A stretch of 10,205 nt of DNA, taken from the NCBI GenBank assembly GCA_009927245.1, contig RFNI01000157.1, forward strand, positions 1 through 10,205, in the 5' to 3' direction. The DNA is from Actinomycetota bacterium (GTDB lineage Bacteria > Actinomycetota > Actinomycetes > Actinomycetales > Microbacteriaceae). The stretch's first letter is position 1. The number at the start of each line of letters is the position of its first letter. Below the pieces are notes generated by a model, which was given only the letters and a program-made list of their open reading frames with translations, ran no database searches and was not told the origin of the DNA. The position numbers and the translations under genes were made by a program. Below are positions 1 through 5,510 of this stretch, one piece after another.

Positions 1-250
1 GGTTTCAAGACAGCGTGAGTATCTAGCTGATGCAACTGGAGCGGAGATCACAAGATTCCCAGATGGTCTAGCTTCGGCTCTGCAGAAACTCAAAGAGTAT
101 GGTCGTCCAATGCGCAGAGCAGCCTCTTCAATGGCTCATATGTATATCAGCGACCCGGTGAAGCCATCTGTTGCGCAAAGACTGTTCTCAACCCACCCAC
201 CGCTGGATAAGCGCATTGAGCGTCTAAACGAGCTTGGAAGCAAGTTCTAA
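1..250 (+). CDS. htpX: HtpX-like M48 family zinc metalloprotease, C-terminal part only
   Basis: Only the last 82 codons are in the window; the reading frame is already open at base 2 and stops at TAA 248-250. The visible part starts with SRQREYLADA, the HtpX segment that carries the third zinc ligand (the Glu of REYLAD), and ends with the family's FSTHPPLDKRIERL tail. HtpX proteins are membrane-anchored zinc proteases that degrade damaged membrane proteins. The HExxH motif and the transmembrane segments must lie upstream, outside the window. The 3' end overlaps the convergent glycosylase gene by 27 bp, so neither gene has room for its own terminator. Family assignment is firm from the two motifs; the exact orthology (HtpX versus another M48B protease) is less certain. 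Confidence 0.9.
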   Translation, partial: VSRQREYLADATGAEITRFPDGLASALQKLKEYGRPMRRAASSMAHMYISDPVKPSVAQRLFSTHPPLDKRIERLNELGSKF

Positions 251-1423
251 AGACATATTGCCTTTAGGTTTCACGTTCAGTGATTCCAATCCCTGCCACT
301 TCTGAATATCCTTTAGGTGCTTAGCCACCGGTGTACTAGCCTGAGCAATTTCCTTGGTTGAAAGAGTTGTTTCATGCCAGGCAGATTGAACAAGAAGTGC
401 CTTGTTCTGTCTATCTGACTTGAGGTCAATTCGAGCAATTAGTTTGTCTTTGTGCAGGGTTGGTAGTGAATAGTATCCGTAGATACGTTTTGGCTCTGGA
501 ACATAGATCTCAATCTTGTAATCGAAGTTGAAGATTCTTGATGCTCGTTCTCTTTGCCAGGTTAGTGGATCAAAGGGGGAGAGCACTGTGGTCAGGCTTG
601 GCTTTACAGACTTGAAGTCAAAGTTGAAGAAGTCTTTGTGGAGATAGGCTTTTTCTTTCCAGCCCTCAACTGTCACCTCTTTGACTATTCCAAGTTCGAC
701 TAGGTCTGCAACAATCGGTTTAGCTTCTGATGGGTAGATGCAGTAAACATTGGCGATGTCTCGAACTGTGCCAACACCCATCAGTCTTGCTGCATTCCCG
801 AAGAGTTTCATTTGAGCGCTGTGATGATCGACAGTCTTGTTCAAAATCTTCTTAGGAAGGACTTGTTCAGGTAGGGCATAGATCCTGCTGAAGTTAGTTC
901 TACCGGCAGCAATGATCTCACCCTGGTCAATCTTTCGCTCTAGAGCTGTCTTGACGTTACTCCAACCCCACCAAGAACCTTTTCGTTTGTTTTCTTCATG
1001 CTCGAATTGGGCTGCAGTCATCGGGCCATTGGATGCTAGTTCTGCAATGATCCACCTGATTAGTTTCTTGTGTTCGTTCTCGAAGCTCGCAGGTCTAGCA
1101 GCTCCGTTTTTGTAGTGCTGCATTCGCCAACCAAAGAGCGGGAAGTCTTCGGTCTTTATGAAGCTCGCTTGGTGAGCCCAATACTCAATCAGGGTTGGGT
1201 TCTTACCTCCGGTTAGGGAATCAAGTTCACTCTTATCAAAGGTCCCTAGACGGCTAAACAGGGGCATGTAGTGGGCACGTTCAAAGACATTCACACTGTC
1301 GATCTGGAGCATGCCAAAGCGGGTAATTACATCGAGTACGCTCTGGTCTTGCCTTGAGTCAAGCCCGCAGGCGTATAGAGCTAGAAGCCTTGCTTCCTTG
1401 GCGCTCAGGGTCGGTGTGGTCAT
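224..1423 (-). CDS. YcaQ/AlkX-type DNA glycosylase (winged-helix DNA-binding protein)
   Basis: Encodes 399 aa of the HTH_42 (DUF1006) family, whose studied members (E. coli YcaQ, Streptomyces AlkZ/AlkX) are DNA glycosylases that remove bulky alkylated bases and unhook interstrand crosslinks. The catalytic motif near the N-terminus reads Q40-I-D42, the Q-x-D form of the YcaQ/AlkX branch rather than the Q-x-Q form of AlkZ. Winged-helix repeats fill the middle. The C-terminal part has the family's LSPFDPLTW, an IEIYVPEPKRIYGYY segment and an ARIDLK strand. The frame stays open up to an ATG at 1552, but I chose ATG 1423: homology begins there, a purine-rich site (AGAAAGAG) precedes it, and the longer form would run into ilvA. 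Divergent from ilvA (49 bp gap), convergent with htpX. Likely acts alone in alkylation repair (inference). Confidence 0.92.
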   Translation of the reverse strand: MTTPTLSAKEARLLALYACGLDSRQDQSVLDVITRFGMLQIDSVNVFERAHYMPLFSRLGTFDKSELDSLTGGKNPTLIEYWAHQASFIKTEDFPLFGWRMQHYKNGAARPASFENEHKKLIRWIIAELASNGPMTAAQFEHEENKRKGSWWGWSNVKTALERKIDQGEIIAAGRTNFSRIYALPEQVLPKKILNKTVDHHSAQMKLFGNAARLMGVGTVRDIANVYCIYPSEAKPIVADLVELGIVKEVTVEGWKEKAYLHKDFFNFDFKSVKPSLTTVLSPFDPLTWQRERASRIFNFDYKIEIYVPEPKRIYGYYSLPTLHKDKLIARIDLKSDRQNKALLVQSAWHETTLSTKEIAQASTPVAKHLKDIQKWQGLESLNVKPKGNMSLELASKLV

Positions 1424-1472
1424 CAGTCTCTTTCTCAAACTAAACTCTAATAAATAAGTAAGTGAGGTTAGT
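1424..1472. promoter_or_regulatory. Divergent intergenic region, ycaQ-like gene / ilvA
   Basis: This AT-rich 49 bp must hold the start signals of both divergent genes. A TANNNT -10-like box for ilvA lies at 1441-1446 (TAAACT). Another for the glycosylase lies on the minus strand at 1444-1449 (TAGAGT), so the two overlap. The ilvA ribosome-binding site GTGAGG is at 1462-1467, five bases before its TTG start. No leader peptide or attenuator hairpin is visible. The TANNNT pattern carries little information, so the exact boxes are tentative. Confidence 0.35.
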
Positions 1473-2093
1473 TTGCCTAATGCAACTCCGGTGGTGACAC
1501 CAACCCTGATGGATTTTGAGGCTGCTGAAGCCAATGTCTTGGCTATTGCCAAACAAACCCCACTGCTAGATAGTTTCTACCTATCTGACCTTGTTGGTGG
1601 CGAGGTATTCCTAAAGGCTGAGAACCTTCAAAGAACCGGTGCATACAAGCTTCGTGGTGCTTATAACCGAATGTCTAAACTCACCGCAGCAGAGCGTAAG
1701 CGTGGAGTGGTTGCAGCTAGCGCTGGTAACCATGCTCAGGGTGTTGCTCTTGCTGCTTCAAAGCTTGGGATCAAGGCAACCATCTTCATGCCTATCGGAG
1801 CATCCTTACCTAAGGTTCAGGCAACTAAGGGTTATGGGGCAGAGGTTGTTCTAACGGGGGCAACATTTGCAGAATGTCTAAACTGCCAAGAGTTTTCTCA
1901 GAAGAAGAACGCTGTTTTCATTCCACCCTTTGATCACATTGACGTAGTCATCGGTCAGGGCACTGTTGGTCTAGAGATCATGAAGGAACTACCTGATGTC
2001 GACAACATCGTTGTTGCTATCGGTGGAGGTGGGTTAGCTGCTGGTGTTGCTGTTGCAGCAAAGCTTCGGCTAAAGCCAATGGAAGAAAAGTAA
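1473..2093 (+). CDS. ilvA: Threonine ammonia-lyase IlvA, 5' part of a frameshifted gene (PLP domain)
   Basis: This 206-aa frame holds most of the fold-type II PLP domain of threonine dehydratase, which turns threonine into 2-oxobutanoate for isoleucine synthesis. The PLP-binding lysine is K59 in TGAYKLRGAYN, the substrate loop SAGNH is at 83-87, and the glycine-rich phosphate loop GGGGLAAG is at 184-191. The start is TTG 1473 with GTGAGG five bases upstream; ATG 1509 (residue 13) is in frame but has no obvious binding site. The frame breaks just after AAKLR: the zero frame runs into PMEEK and stop, while the -1 frame continues the family sequence as AKANGRKVKVYGVQ. One extra G after CGG (2067-2069) would restore an uninterrupted 421-aa protein ending at 2737. 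Either ilvA is inactivated here or one base is missing from the assembly. Confidence 0.93.
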   Translation: MPNATPVVTPTLMDFEAAEANVLAIAKQTPLLDSFYLSDLVGGEVFLKAENLQRTGAYKLRGAYNRMSKLTAAERKRGVVAASAGNHAQGVALAASKLGIKATIFMPIGASLPKVQATKGYGAEVVLTGATFAECLNCQEFSQKKNAVFIPPFDHIDVVIGQGTVGLEIMKELPDVDNIVVAIGGGGLAAGVAVAAKLRLKPMEEK

Positions 2094-2737
2094 AGGTCTA
2101 CGGTGTTCAGTCAGAACACGCTGCTCCTTATGTTCCTTCAATGAAGTCAGGCAAGCTAACCGAGGTTGTTACCACTCCAACAATTGCTGATGGTATTGCA
2201 GTTTCTAAACCTGGTCGTATTCCTTTTGAACTAATCAAGAAGCACGTCGACAAGGTTGTTACAGTTTCTGAGAACGAGATTGCTAAAGCAATCCTTGTTC
2301 TTCTAGAGCGAGCAAAGCAGGTAGTTGAACCTGCTGGTGCTGTTGGTGTTGCTGCTCTTATTGCAGGAAAGCTAAAACTAAAGGGTAAGACTGTTGTCAT
2401 TCTTTCTGGTGGAAACATGGATCCACTGTTATTGCAGAGAGTAGTTAGACATGGTCTAGCAGCAGCTGAGAGATACACCACCATCTCAGTGATGCTTCCA
2501 GATAGACCTGGGCAGCTTGCTCTAACTGCAGAGGTAATTGCTAAGGCAAACGCGAACGTTGTTGAAGTGCTACACACCAGACACGGTCTTGGTTTGAAGA
2601 TCTCTGAAGTTGAACTAAATCTTTCTGTTGAGACCTCAGGTCATGAACATACTCTTGAAGTTCTAAAGGCACTGAAACAAGCCGGGCTAAAGCCAAGAAT
2701 TATTGAAGCCGCGAAGACTAACCCTCGAAGTGTTTAA
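2075..2737 (+). CDS. ilvA: Threonine ammonia-lyase IlvA, 3' part of a frameshifted gene (end of PLP domain plus ACT domain)
   Basis: Continuation of the same ilvA in the -1 frame. Homology is evident from about 2069-2075 (residues A-N-G-R-K-V-K-V-Y-G-V-Q), although the first ATG in this frame is only at 2141 and has no ribosome-binding site, so on its own this piece is unlikely to be a translated gene. It carries the rest of the PLP domain (EPAGAVGVAAL and SGGNMDP segments) and a C-terminal ACT-like domain starting near YTTISVMLPDRPGQL. This is the single-ACT arrangement of the roughly 400-aa enzymes common in actinobacteria, rather than the longer two-ACT E. coli IlvA. ACT domains usually bind a regulatory amino acid, here probably isoleucine or valine (inference). 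The 3' end overlaps convergent greA by 20 bp. Confidence 0.9.
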   Translation, partial: ANGRKVKVYGVQSEHAAPYVPSMKSGKLTEVVTTPTIADGIAVSKPGRIPFELIKKHVDKVVTVSENEIAKAILVLLERAKQVVEPAGAVGVAALIAGKLKLKGKTVVILSGGNMDPLLLQRVVRHGLAAAERYTTISVMLPDRPGQLALTAEVIAKANANVVEVLHTRHGLGLKISEVELNLSVETSGHEHTLEVLKALKQAGLKPRIIEAAKTNPRSV

Positions 2738-3200
2738 CTGCCACAATCTTTACGGTTAGTTCTTTACCTGTTGGTGCAGTGTATGAAACTGACTCACCAA
2801 TCTTTGCTCCGATGATGGCATTACCCATTGGGCTATCTGGCGAGTAAACGGTCAGGTCGGTGTTCTCAGCCATTTCAGCTGAACCTAGTAGGAATTCCAT
2901 CTGTTTACCGTTTAGGTCGATGGTGATAACCATTCCCTGCGAGACGGTGTCACTTGATTCTTGTGATTCTCCGATTACAGAGTTAGCAAGGATCTGGTTT
3001 AGACGGGCAATTCTGGCTTCGATGATGCCCTGTTGGTCTTTAGCAGCGTGGTAACCACCGTTCTCCTTTAGGTCACCTTCTTCTCTGGCGTCCTGGATCT
3101 TCTTGGCAATGGCAGAACGCTCGACATTGATTAGATTGTCGAGTTCAGCCTTGAGGCGGTCATACGCCTCTTGGGTAAGCCAAGTTGGACTGTTGTTCAT
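2718..3200 (-). CDS. greA: Transcription elongation factor GreA
   Basis: Encodes 160 aa, the usual GreA length. GreA enters the RNA polymerase secondary channel and stimulates cleavage of backtracked transcripts. The N-terminal coiled coil (about residues 8-77) contains the tip motif REEGDLKEN, with the acidic pair D43 and E46 matching E. coli D41/E44, followed by GYHAAKDQQ. The C-terminal globular domain has the VYSPDSPMGNAIIGAKIGE segment typical of the family. ATG 3200 is preceded by GGAG at a suitable distance. It lies downstream of the DUF4307 gene on the same strand, the same pair and order as in M. tuberculosis (Rv1081c-Rv1080c), but a terminator stands between them. Its 3' end overlaps ilvA tail to tail. 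Confidence 0.97.
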   Translation of the reverse strand: MNNSPTWLTQEAYDRLKAELDNLINVERSAIAKKIQDAREEGDLKENGGYHAAKDQQGIIEARIARLNQILANSVIGESQESSDTVSQGMVITIDLNGKQMEFLLGSAEMAENTDLTVYSPDSPMGNAIIGAKIGESVSYTAPTGKELTVKIVAVKHFEG

Positions 3201-3230
3201 GATGCTCCAGTTTGTTTTTGTGAGACCTAA

Positions 3231-3258
3231 ATAAAAGCGCTCGACCGAAGGCCGAGCG
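3231..3258 (-). terminator. Rho-independent terminator of the DUF4307 gene
   Basis: Read on the minus strand, CGCTCGGCC - TTC - GGTCGAGCG forms a nine-base-pair stem (one G-U pair), followed directly by CTTTTATTT. It starts 14 bases after the DUF4307 stop codon and ends about 30 bases before the greA start. On the plus strand the same hairpin has an A-C mismatch and no T-run after it, so it works for the minus strand only. Confidence 0.75.
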
Positions 3259-3272
3259 GGATAGTGCCTATT

Positions 3273-3689
3273 CTAGTAAAACCAGCACTTATCGACTAGA
3301 CCCGTAACCGCCAGCTCAGTTGTCCTGAGGGTCACCTTTTGGCTTACCTCAACTGGATAGGCGTCTAGTGACTTGTCCCCAGCCAGGGTCACCTGCTTAT
3401 AGCCAACAGTCCCATAGTCCTGCTTTAGAGCCTTCAGGGCGCAAATAACGGTGGAATTAGCTGGCTTTAGGAGTGAGAAGGTCACTGTTGTTTCCCCAGT
3501 CCCTAGAACCTCGTAGGCAGTGGTTTTAGGGTCTAGTTTGGTGGCACTGGAGACCGATACCCAGATTAGGAAGGACAGGAGCAAAACGGCCGAAACAGAG
3601 CCAATTACGATTGCCTGAACACGCTTTCGGCGCAGCTGGGCTGGGCTTCTGCCGTATCTTTCGGCTATTGGGTTTGCTAGGTCTTCCAT
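3273..3689 (-). CDS. DUF4307 family membrane-anchored protein
   Basis: Encodes 138 aa with the DUF4307 layout: a cytoplasmic N-terminus with an ERYG motif (10-13) and a basic stretch (RRKR, 20-23), one transmembrane helix (about 25-46), then an external domain of beta strands. That domain has a conserved cysteine in C83-A-L-K-A-L and another in the C-terminal D-K-C135-W; the two could form a disulfide (inference). Function is unknown; the family is actinobacterial and is found beside greA (Rv1081c in M. tuberculosis). The start at ATG 3689 has no Shine-Dalgarno, but TAACCT lies seven bases before it, which suggests a leaderless transcript. It is transcribed towards greA and ends in its own terminator. 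It is separated by only 17 bp from the divergent small membrane-protein gene. Confidence 0.9.
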   Translation of the reverse strand: MEDLANPIAERYGRSPAQLRRKRVQAIVIGSVSAVLLLSFLIWVSVSSATKLDPKTTAYEVLGTGETTVTFSLLKPANSTVICALKALKQDYGTVGYKQVTLAGDKSLDAYPVEVSQKVTLRTTELAVTGLVDKCWFY

Positions 3690-3706
3690 CAGGTTAAGGT
3701 TAACTC
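3690..3706. promoter_or_regulatory. Predicted bidirectional leaderless promoter (DUF4307 / small membrane protein)
   Basis: The 17 bp between the two divergent starts contain GGTTAAGGTTAAC, a tandem GGTTAA repeat. On the plus strand TAAGGT (3695-3700) stands six bases before ATG 3707. On the minus strand TAACCT (3697-3702) stands seven bases before ATG 3689. Both fit the actinobacterial TANNNT -10 box at the distance expected if transcription starts at the start codon, and the two boxes overlap by four bases. There is no clear -35 on either side. Predicted from spacing only. Confidence 0.5.
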
Positions 3707-3973
3707 ATGAACTTGTTATCTCTTATCGTTCTTGCAGCTGGCGAACCTGTTCCTTCAGAATCTGCAGAACCAACTGCCATTTCAACCAGCCCAGGAACAA
3801 TCGGTTGGGTCTTCACTTTTGGTCTAGGAGTTGCTGCTCTGTTCCTGATCTACGACATGGTCAGAAGAATTAGAAGAATGCGTTACCGTGAGGAAATTCT
3901 TCAGGAGATCAGCGAAGAAGAAGCAGCAGCTGATGAAGCAGCTGAGCTAGCTAAGCAAAAGAAGAAGAACTAG
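3707..3973 (+). CDS. Small single-pass membrane protein, function unknown (positional match to Rv1083)
   Basis: Encodes 88 aa: a short hydrophobic N-terminus (LLSLIVLAA, possibly a cleavable signal), a Pro/Ser/Glu-rich linker (12-31), a transmembrane helix (about 32-51), a basic patch (RRIRRMRYR, 53-61), then an acidic and alanine-rich helix (62-81) ending in KQKKKN. The charge distribution predicts a cytoplasmic C-terminal tail. I do not recognise a named family. Its place between DUF4307 and hemolysin III matches the small membrane protein Rv1083, which in M. tuberculosis follows mca; here mca is absent. Likely leaderless start (TAAGGT six bases upstream). The TAG stop shares the tetramer CTAG (3970-3973) with the stop that trhA would have if its frameshift were repaired, which supports both reading frames as real. 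Confidence 0.75.
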   Translation: MNLLSLIVLAAGEPVPSESAEPTAISTSPGTIGWVFTFGLGVAALFLIYDMVRRIRRMRYREEILQEISEEEAAADEAAELAKQKKKN

Positions 3974-4064
3974 CTTCCCAAGGAACCTAGTAGTGGTTGC
4001 ATAGATACCTGCAACACAGCCACCCAGTGGCAGATAAATGCAATTACTGTTAGCGCATGGAATA
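3970..4064 (-). pseudogene. trhA: Displaced C-terminal coding end of trhA (after the frameshift)
   Basis: Read in the frame shifted by one base from trhA, this stretch encodes about 31 residues that are the normal hemolysin III tail: I-F-H-A-L-T-V-I-A-F-I-C-H-W-V-A-V, then a short extension to TAG at 3972-3970. It supplies the seventh transmembrane helix and the second histidine of the HxxxH metal site. It has no start codon of its own. Inserting one A in the AA at 4065-4066 would join it to the upstream frame and give a 241-aa protein. Confidence 0.8.
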
Positions 4065-4694
4065 TTCATGGAATCCAAAGTGTCCAGGGAATGGGTTTGG
4101 TTTCTTGATTCCATAGACAACTGCTCCGGCTGTGTAACAGAGGCCACCAATCAAAATCAGTGACATCGCTACTGCATTGAATGAAAAGAAATCAACCACG
4201 TAGAACATCGCTGCCCAGCTCAAGAGAACATACAGCGGGACATACAACCATCTTGGTGCGTTGATCCAGAAGATTCTGAAACTAATTCCGAGAACTGCAC
4301 CAATCCAAACAGCAACTAAAAGCACTAAACCTTTATCTGCTGGAAGAGCCAACATCGCCATCGGCGTATAGCTTCCAGCAATCAGCAGGAAGATGTTGGC
4401 GTGGTCAATTCTTTTCAGCGTGATCTTTACCTTTGGTCTCCAGTTGAAGCGGTGGTAAAGAGCACTGTTACCGAATAACAAGAAAGAGCTAGCGAAGAAA
4501 ATGCTGGCTGCAACTTTAGGGATAGCTCCGTGAGCTAAGACAATCAGGATGATCCCACCAGCAACAACAATCGGTAAGACACCGGTGTGAATCCAGCCTC
4601 GCCAAGAAGGCTTCTTCTCTAGAGCATCAGCAGGAACCGTCTCCGAAAGGGGCAAATAAAGCGGGTCTGGGCTATCTTGCTGAGTGTTCTCCAT
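4050..4694 (-). CDS. trhA: Hemolysin III family membrane protein (PAQR/TrhA), truncated by a frameshift
   Basis: Encodes 214 aa as it stands; homology extends 27 residues further in another frame. It belongs to the TrhA/YqfA branch of the PAQR superfamily, seven-helix membrane proteins linked to membrane fluidity and once called hemolysins. Visible features are a soluble N-terminus (1-32), six hydrophobic helices from about residue 36, the family's GNSALYHRF segment (S77, H81), a conserved D97 in RIDHANIFLLIAGSYTP, and YGIKKPNPFP before the last helix. The frame then reads GFHEYSMR and stops, where the family has GFHEIFHAL: H209 is kept, but the second His of HxxxH and helix seven are lost. 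Divergent from uppS, as Rv1085c is from Rv1086. The ATG has no Shine-Dalgarno; TAGGGT sits six bases upstream (leaderless prediction). Confidence 0.92.
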   Translation of the reverse strand: MENTQQDSPDPLYLPLSETVPADALEKKPSWRGWIHTGVLPIVVAGGIILIVLAHGAIPKVAASIFFASSFLLFGNSALYHRFNWRPKVKITLKRIDHANIFLLIAGSYTPMAMLALPADKGLVLLVAVWIGAVLGISFRIFWINAPRWLYVPLYVLLSWAAMFYVVDFFSFNAVAMSLILIGGLCYTAGAVVYGIKKPNPFPGHFGFHEYSMR

Positions 4695-4700
4695 GTCTTT

Positions 4701-4706
4701 ACCCTA
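4701..4706 (-). promoter_or_regulatory. Predicted leaderless -10 box of trhA
   Basis: On the minus strand TAGGGT is followed by AAAGAC and then the trhA ATG. The TANNNT box with six bases to the start codon, and the lack of a GGAG-like site, predict transcription starting at the A of ATG. Low information content; judged together with the similar sites at 3690-3706, 4737-4742 and 7001-7006. Confidence 0.4.
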
Positions 4707-4736
4707 GACCAGTTAAACACCGCCTAACTCAGCAGG

Positions 4737-4742
4737 TAACCT
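4737..4742 (+). promoter_or_regulatory. Predicted leaderless -10 box of uppS
   Basis: TAACCT is followed by TAACTT and then the GTG start at 4749, an exact six-base spacing. A weak -35-like TTAAAC lies at 4713-4718, 18 bases upstream. The only purine-rich site, AGG at 4734-4736, is 12 bases from the start, which is too far for a normal Shine-Dalgarno. The ten bases GTTAAGGTTA (on the minus strand here) also occur in the 3690-3706 promoter. Confidence 0.4.
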
Positions 4743-4748
4743 TAACTT

Positions 4749-5510
4749 GTGCGCAAGTTAATCTACAGCCTCTACGAGAGACAGATCCTTGGAGATCTAG
4801 CTAAGGACTCTCTTCCTAAGCACGTTGCCGTTATGTTGGATGGCAACAGACGCTGGGCTGAAAGAAACTTTGCAGCCAAAGCAAAAGTAGGTCACACCGC
4901 AGGTGGAAAGAAGATTCACGAGTTCTTAGGTTGGTGTGATGACCTAGGTATTCCAGTAGTGACCTTGTATATGCTCTCCATTGAGAACCTCACCAAGAGA
5001 ACCGAAGATGAACTAGAAGATCTCTTGAGAATCATTGGAGATGTTGCTACCGAACTAGCAGAAGCCAAACTCTGGAGAGTGCAGTTAGTGGGTTCAAGAG
5101 AAGCTCTTCCTAAGAACCTAAGAACCAGACTTGAAAAAGCTGAGAAGGCAACTAAGAACATCGACGGACTACACGTCAACCTGGCTGTTGCTTACGGGGG
5201 CCGTAACGAGATTGCAGAAGCTATGAAGCAGATCGTGAAAAAGCACGCTCAAGCTGGGACCAAGACAGAAGACCTGCTAGAACTGCTAACCCCAGAACTA
5301 ATCACTGAGCACCTCTATACCGGAGGCCAACCAGACCCTGATCTGATTATCAGAACCTCAGGTGAACAGCGCCTCAGCGGCTTCCTGCTTTGGCAGAGCA
5401 GCAACAGTGAGCTTTACTTCGAGGAAGCCCTATGGCCTGATTTTAGAAGGGTCGATTTCCTAAGAGCACTGCGTGCTTTCGGTAAACGTAACCGCAGGTT
5501 TGGTGCCTAG
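4749..5510 (+). CDS. uppS: Isoprenyl diphosphate synthase, UppS family (Rv1086-like, probably Z-FPP synthase)
   Basis: Encodes 253 aa of the cis-prenyltransferase family, which condenses isopentenyl diphosphate with an allylic primer to make Z-prenyl diphosphates for the undecaprenyl/decaprenyl carrier lipid of wall synthesis. The catalytic Asp is D31 in HVAVMLDGNRRWA. The flexible-loop region is YMLSIENLTKRTEDEL, followed by NLAVAYGGRNEI and the C-terminal signature RTSGEQRLSGFLLWQ, then ELYFEEALWPDF. The sequence pattern, especially the SxENL loop and the FLLWQSSNSE segment, resembles short-chain Z-FPP synthase Rv1086 more than long-chain UppS, and the position beside trhA agrees. Product chain length is therefore an inference. 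Start is GTG 4749, probably leaderless. A second cis-prenyltransferase elsewhere in the genome would be expected if this one makes only Z-FPP. Confidence 0.95.
   Translation: MRKLIYSLYERQILGDLAKDSLPKHVAVMLDGNRRWAERNFAAKAKVGHTAGGKKIHEFLGWCDDLGIPVVTLYMLSIENLTKRTEDELEDLLRIIGDVATELAEAKLWRVQLVGSREALPKNLRTRLEKAEKATKNIDGLHVNLAVAYGGRNEIAEAMKQIVKKHAQAGTKTEDLLELLTPELITEHLYTGGQPDPDLIIRTSGEQRLSGFLLWQSSNSELYFEEALWPDFRRVDFLRALRAFGKRNRRFGA

Noticed and set aside
1424..1552. Longer N-terminus of the glycosylase starting at ATG 1552
   Set aside because: The extra 43 residues look unlike the family, would overlap ilvA's start on the other strand, and a good start with a purine-rich site exists at 1423.
2066..2094. 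Programmed -1 ribosomal frameshift in ilvA
   Set aside because: There is no X-XXY-YYZ slippery heptamer where the frame changes, and IlvA is not known to use frameshifting. The family sequence switches frame before the weak A-AAG site near 2088, so an indel is the simpler explanation.
2128..2577. 149-codon open frame on the minus strand
   Set aside because: It is antisense to the IlvA C-terminal coding region, which carries clear homology; the minus-strand product resembles nothing.
4050..4694. Hemolysin or virulence function for trhA
   Set aside because: The name is historical; family members are PAQR-type membrane proteins, and the context is housekeeping.
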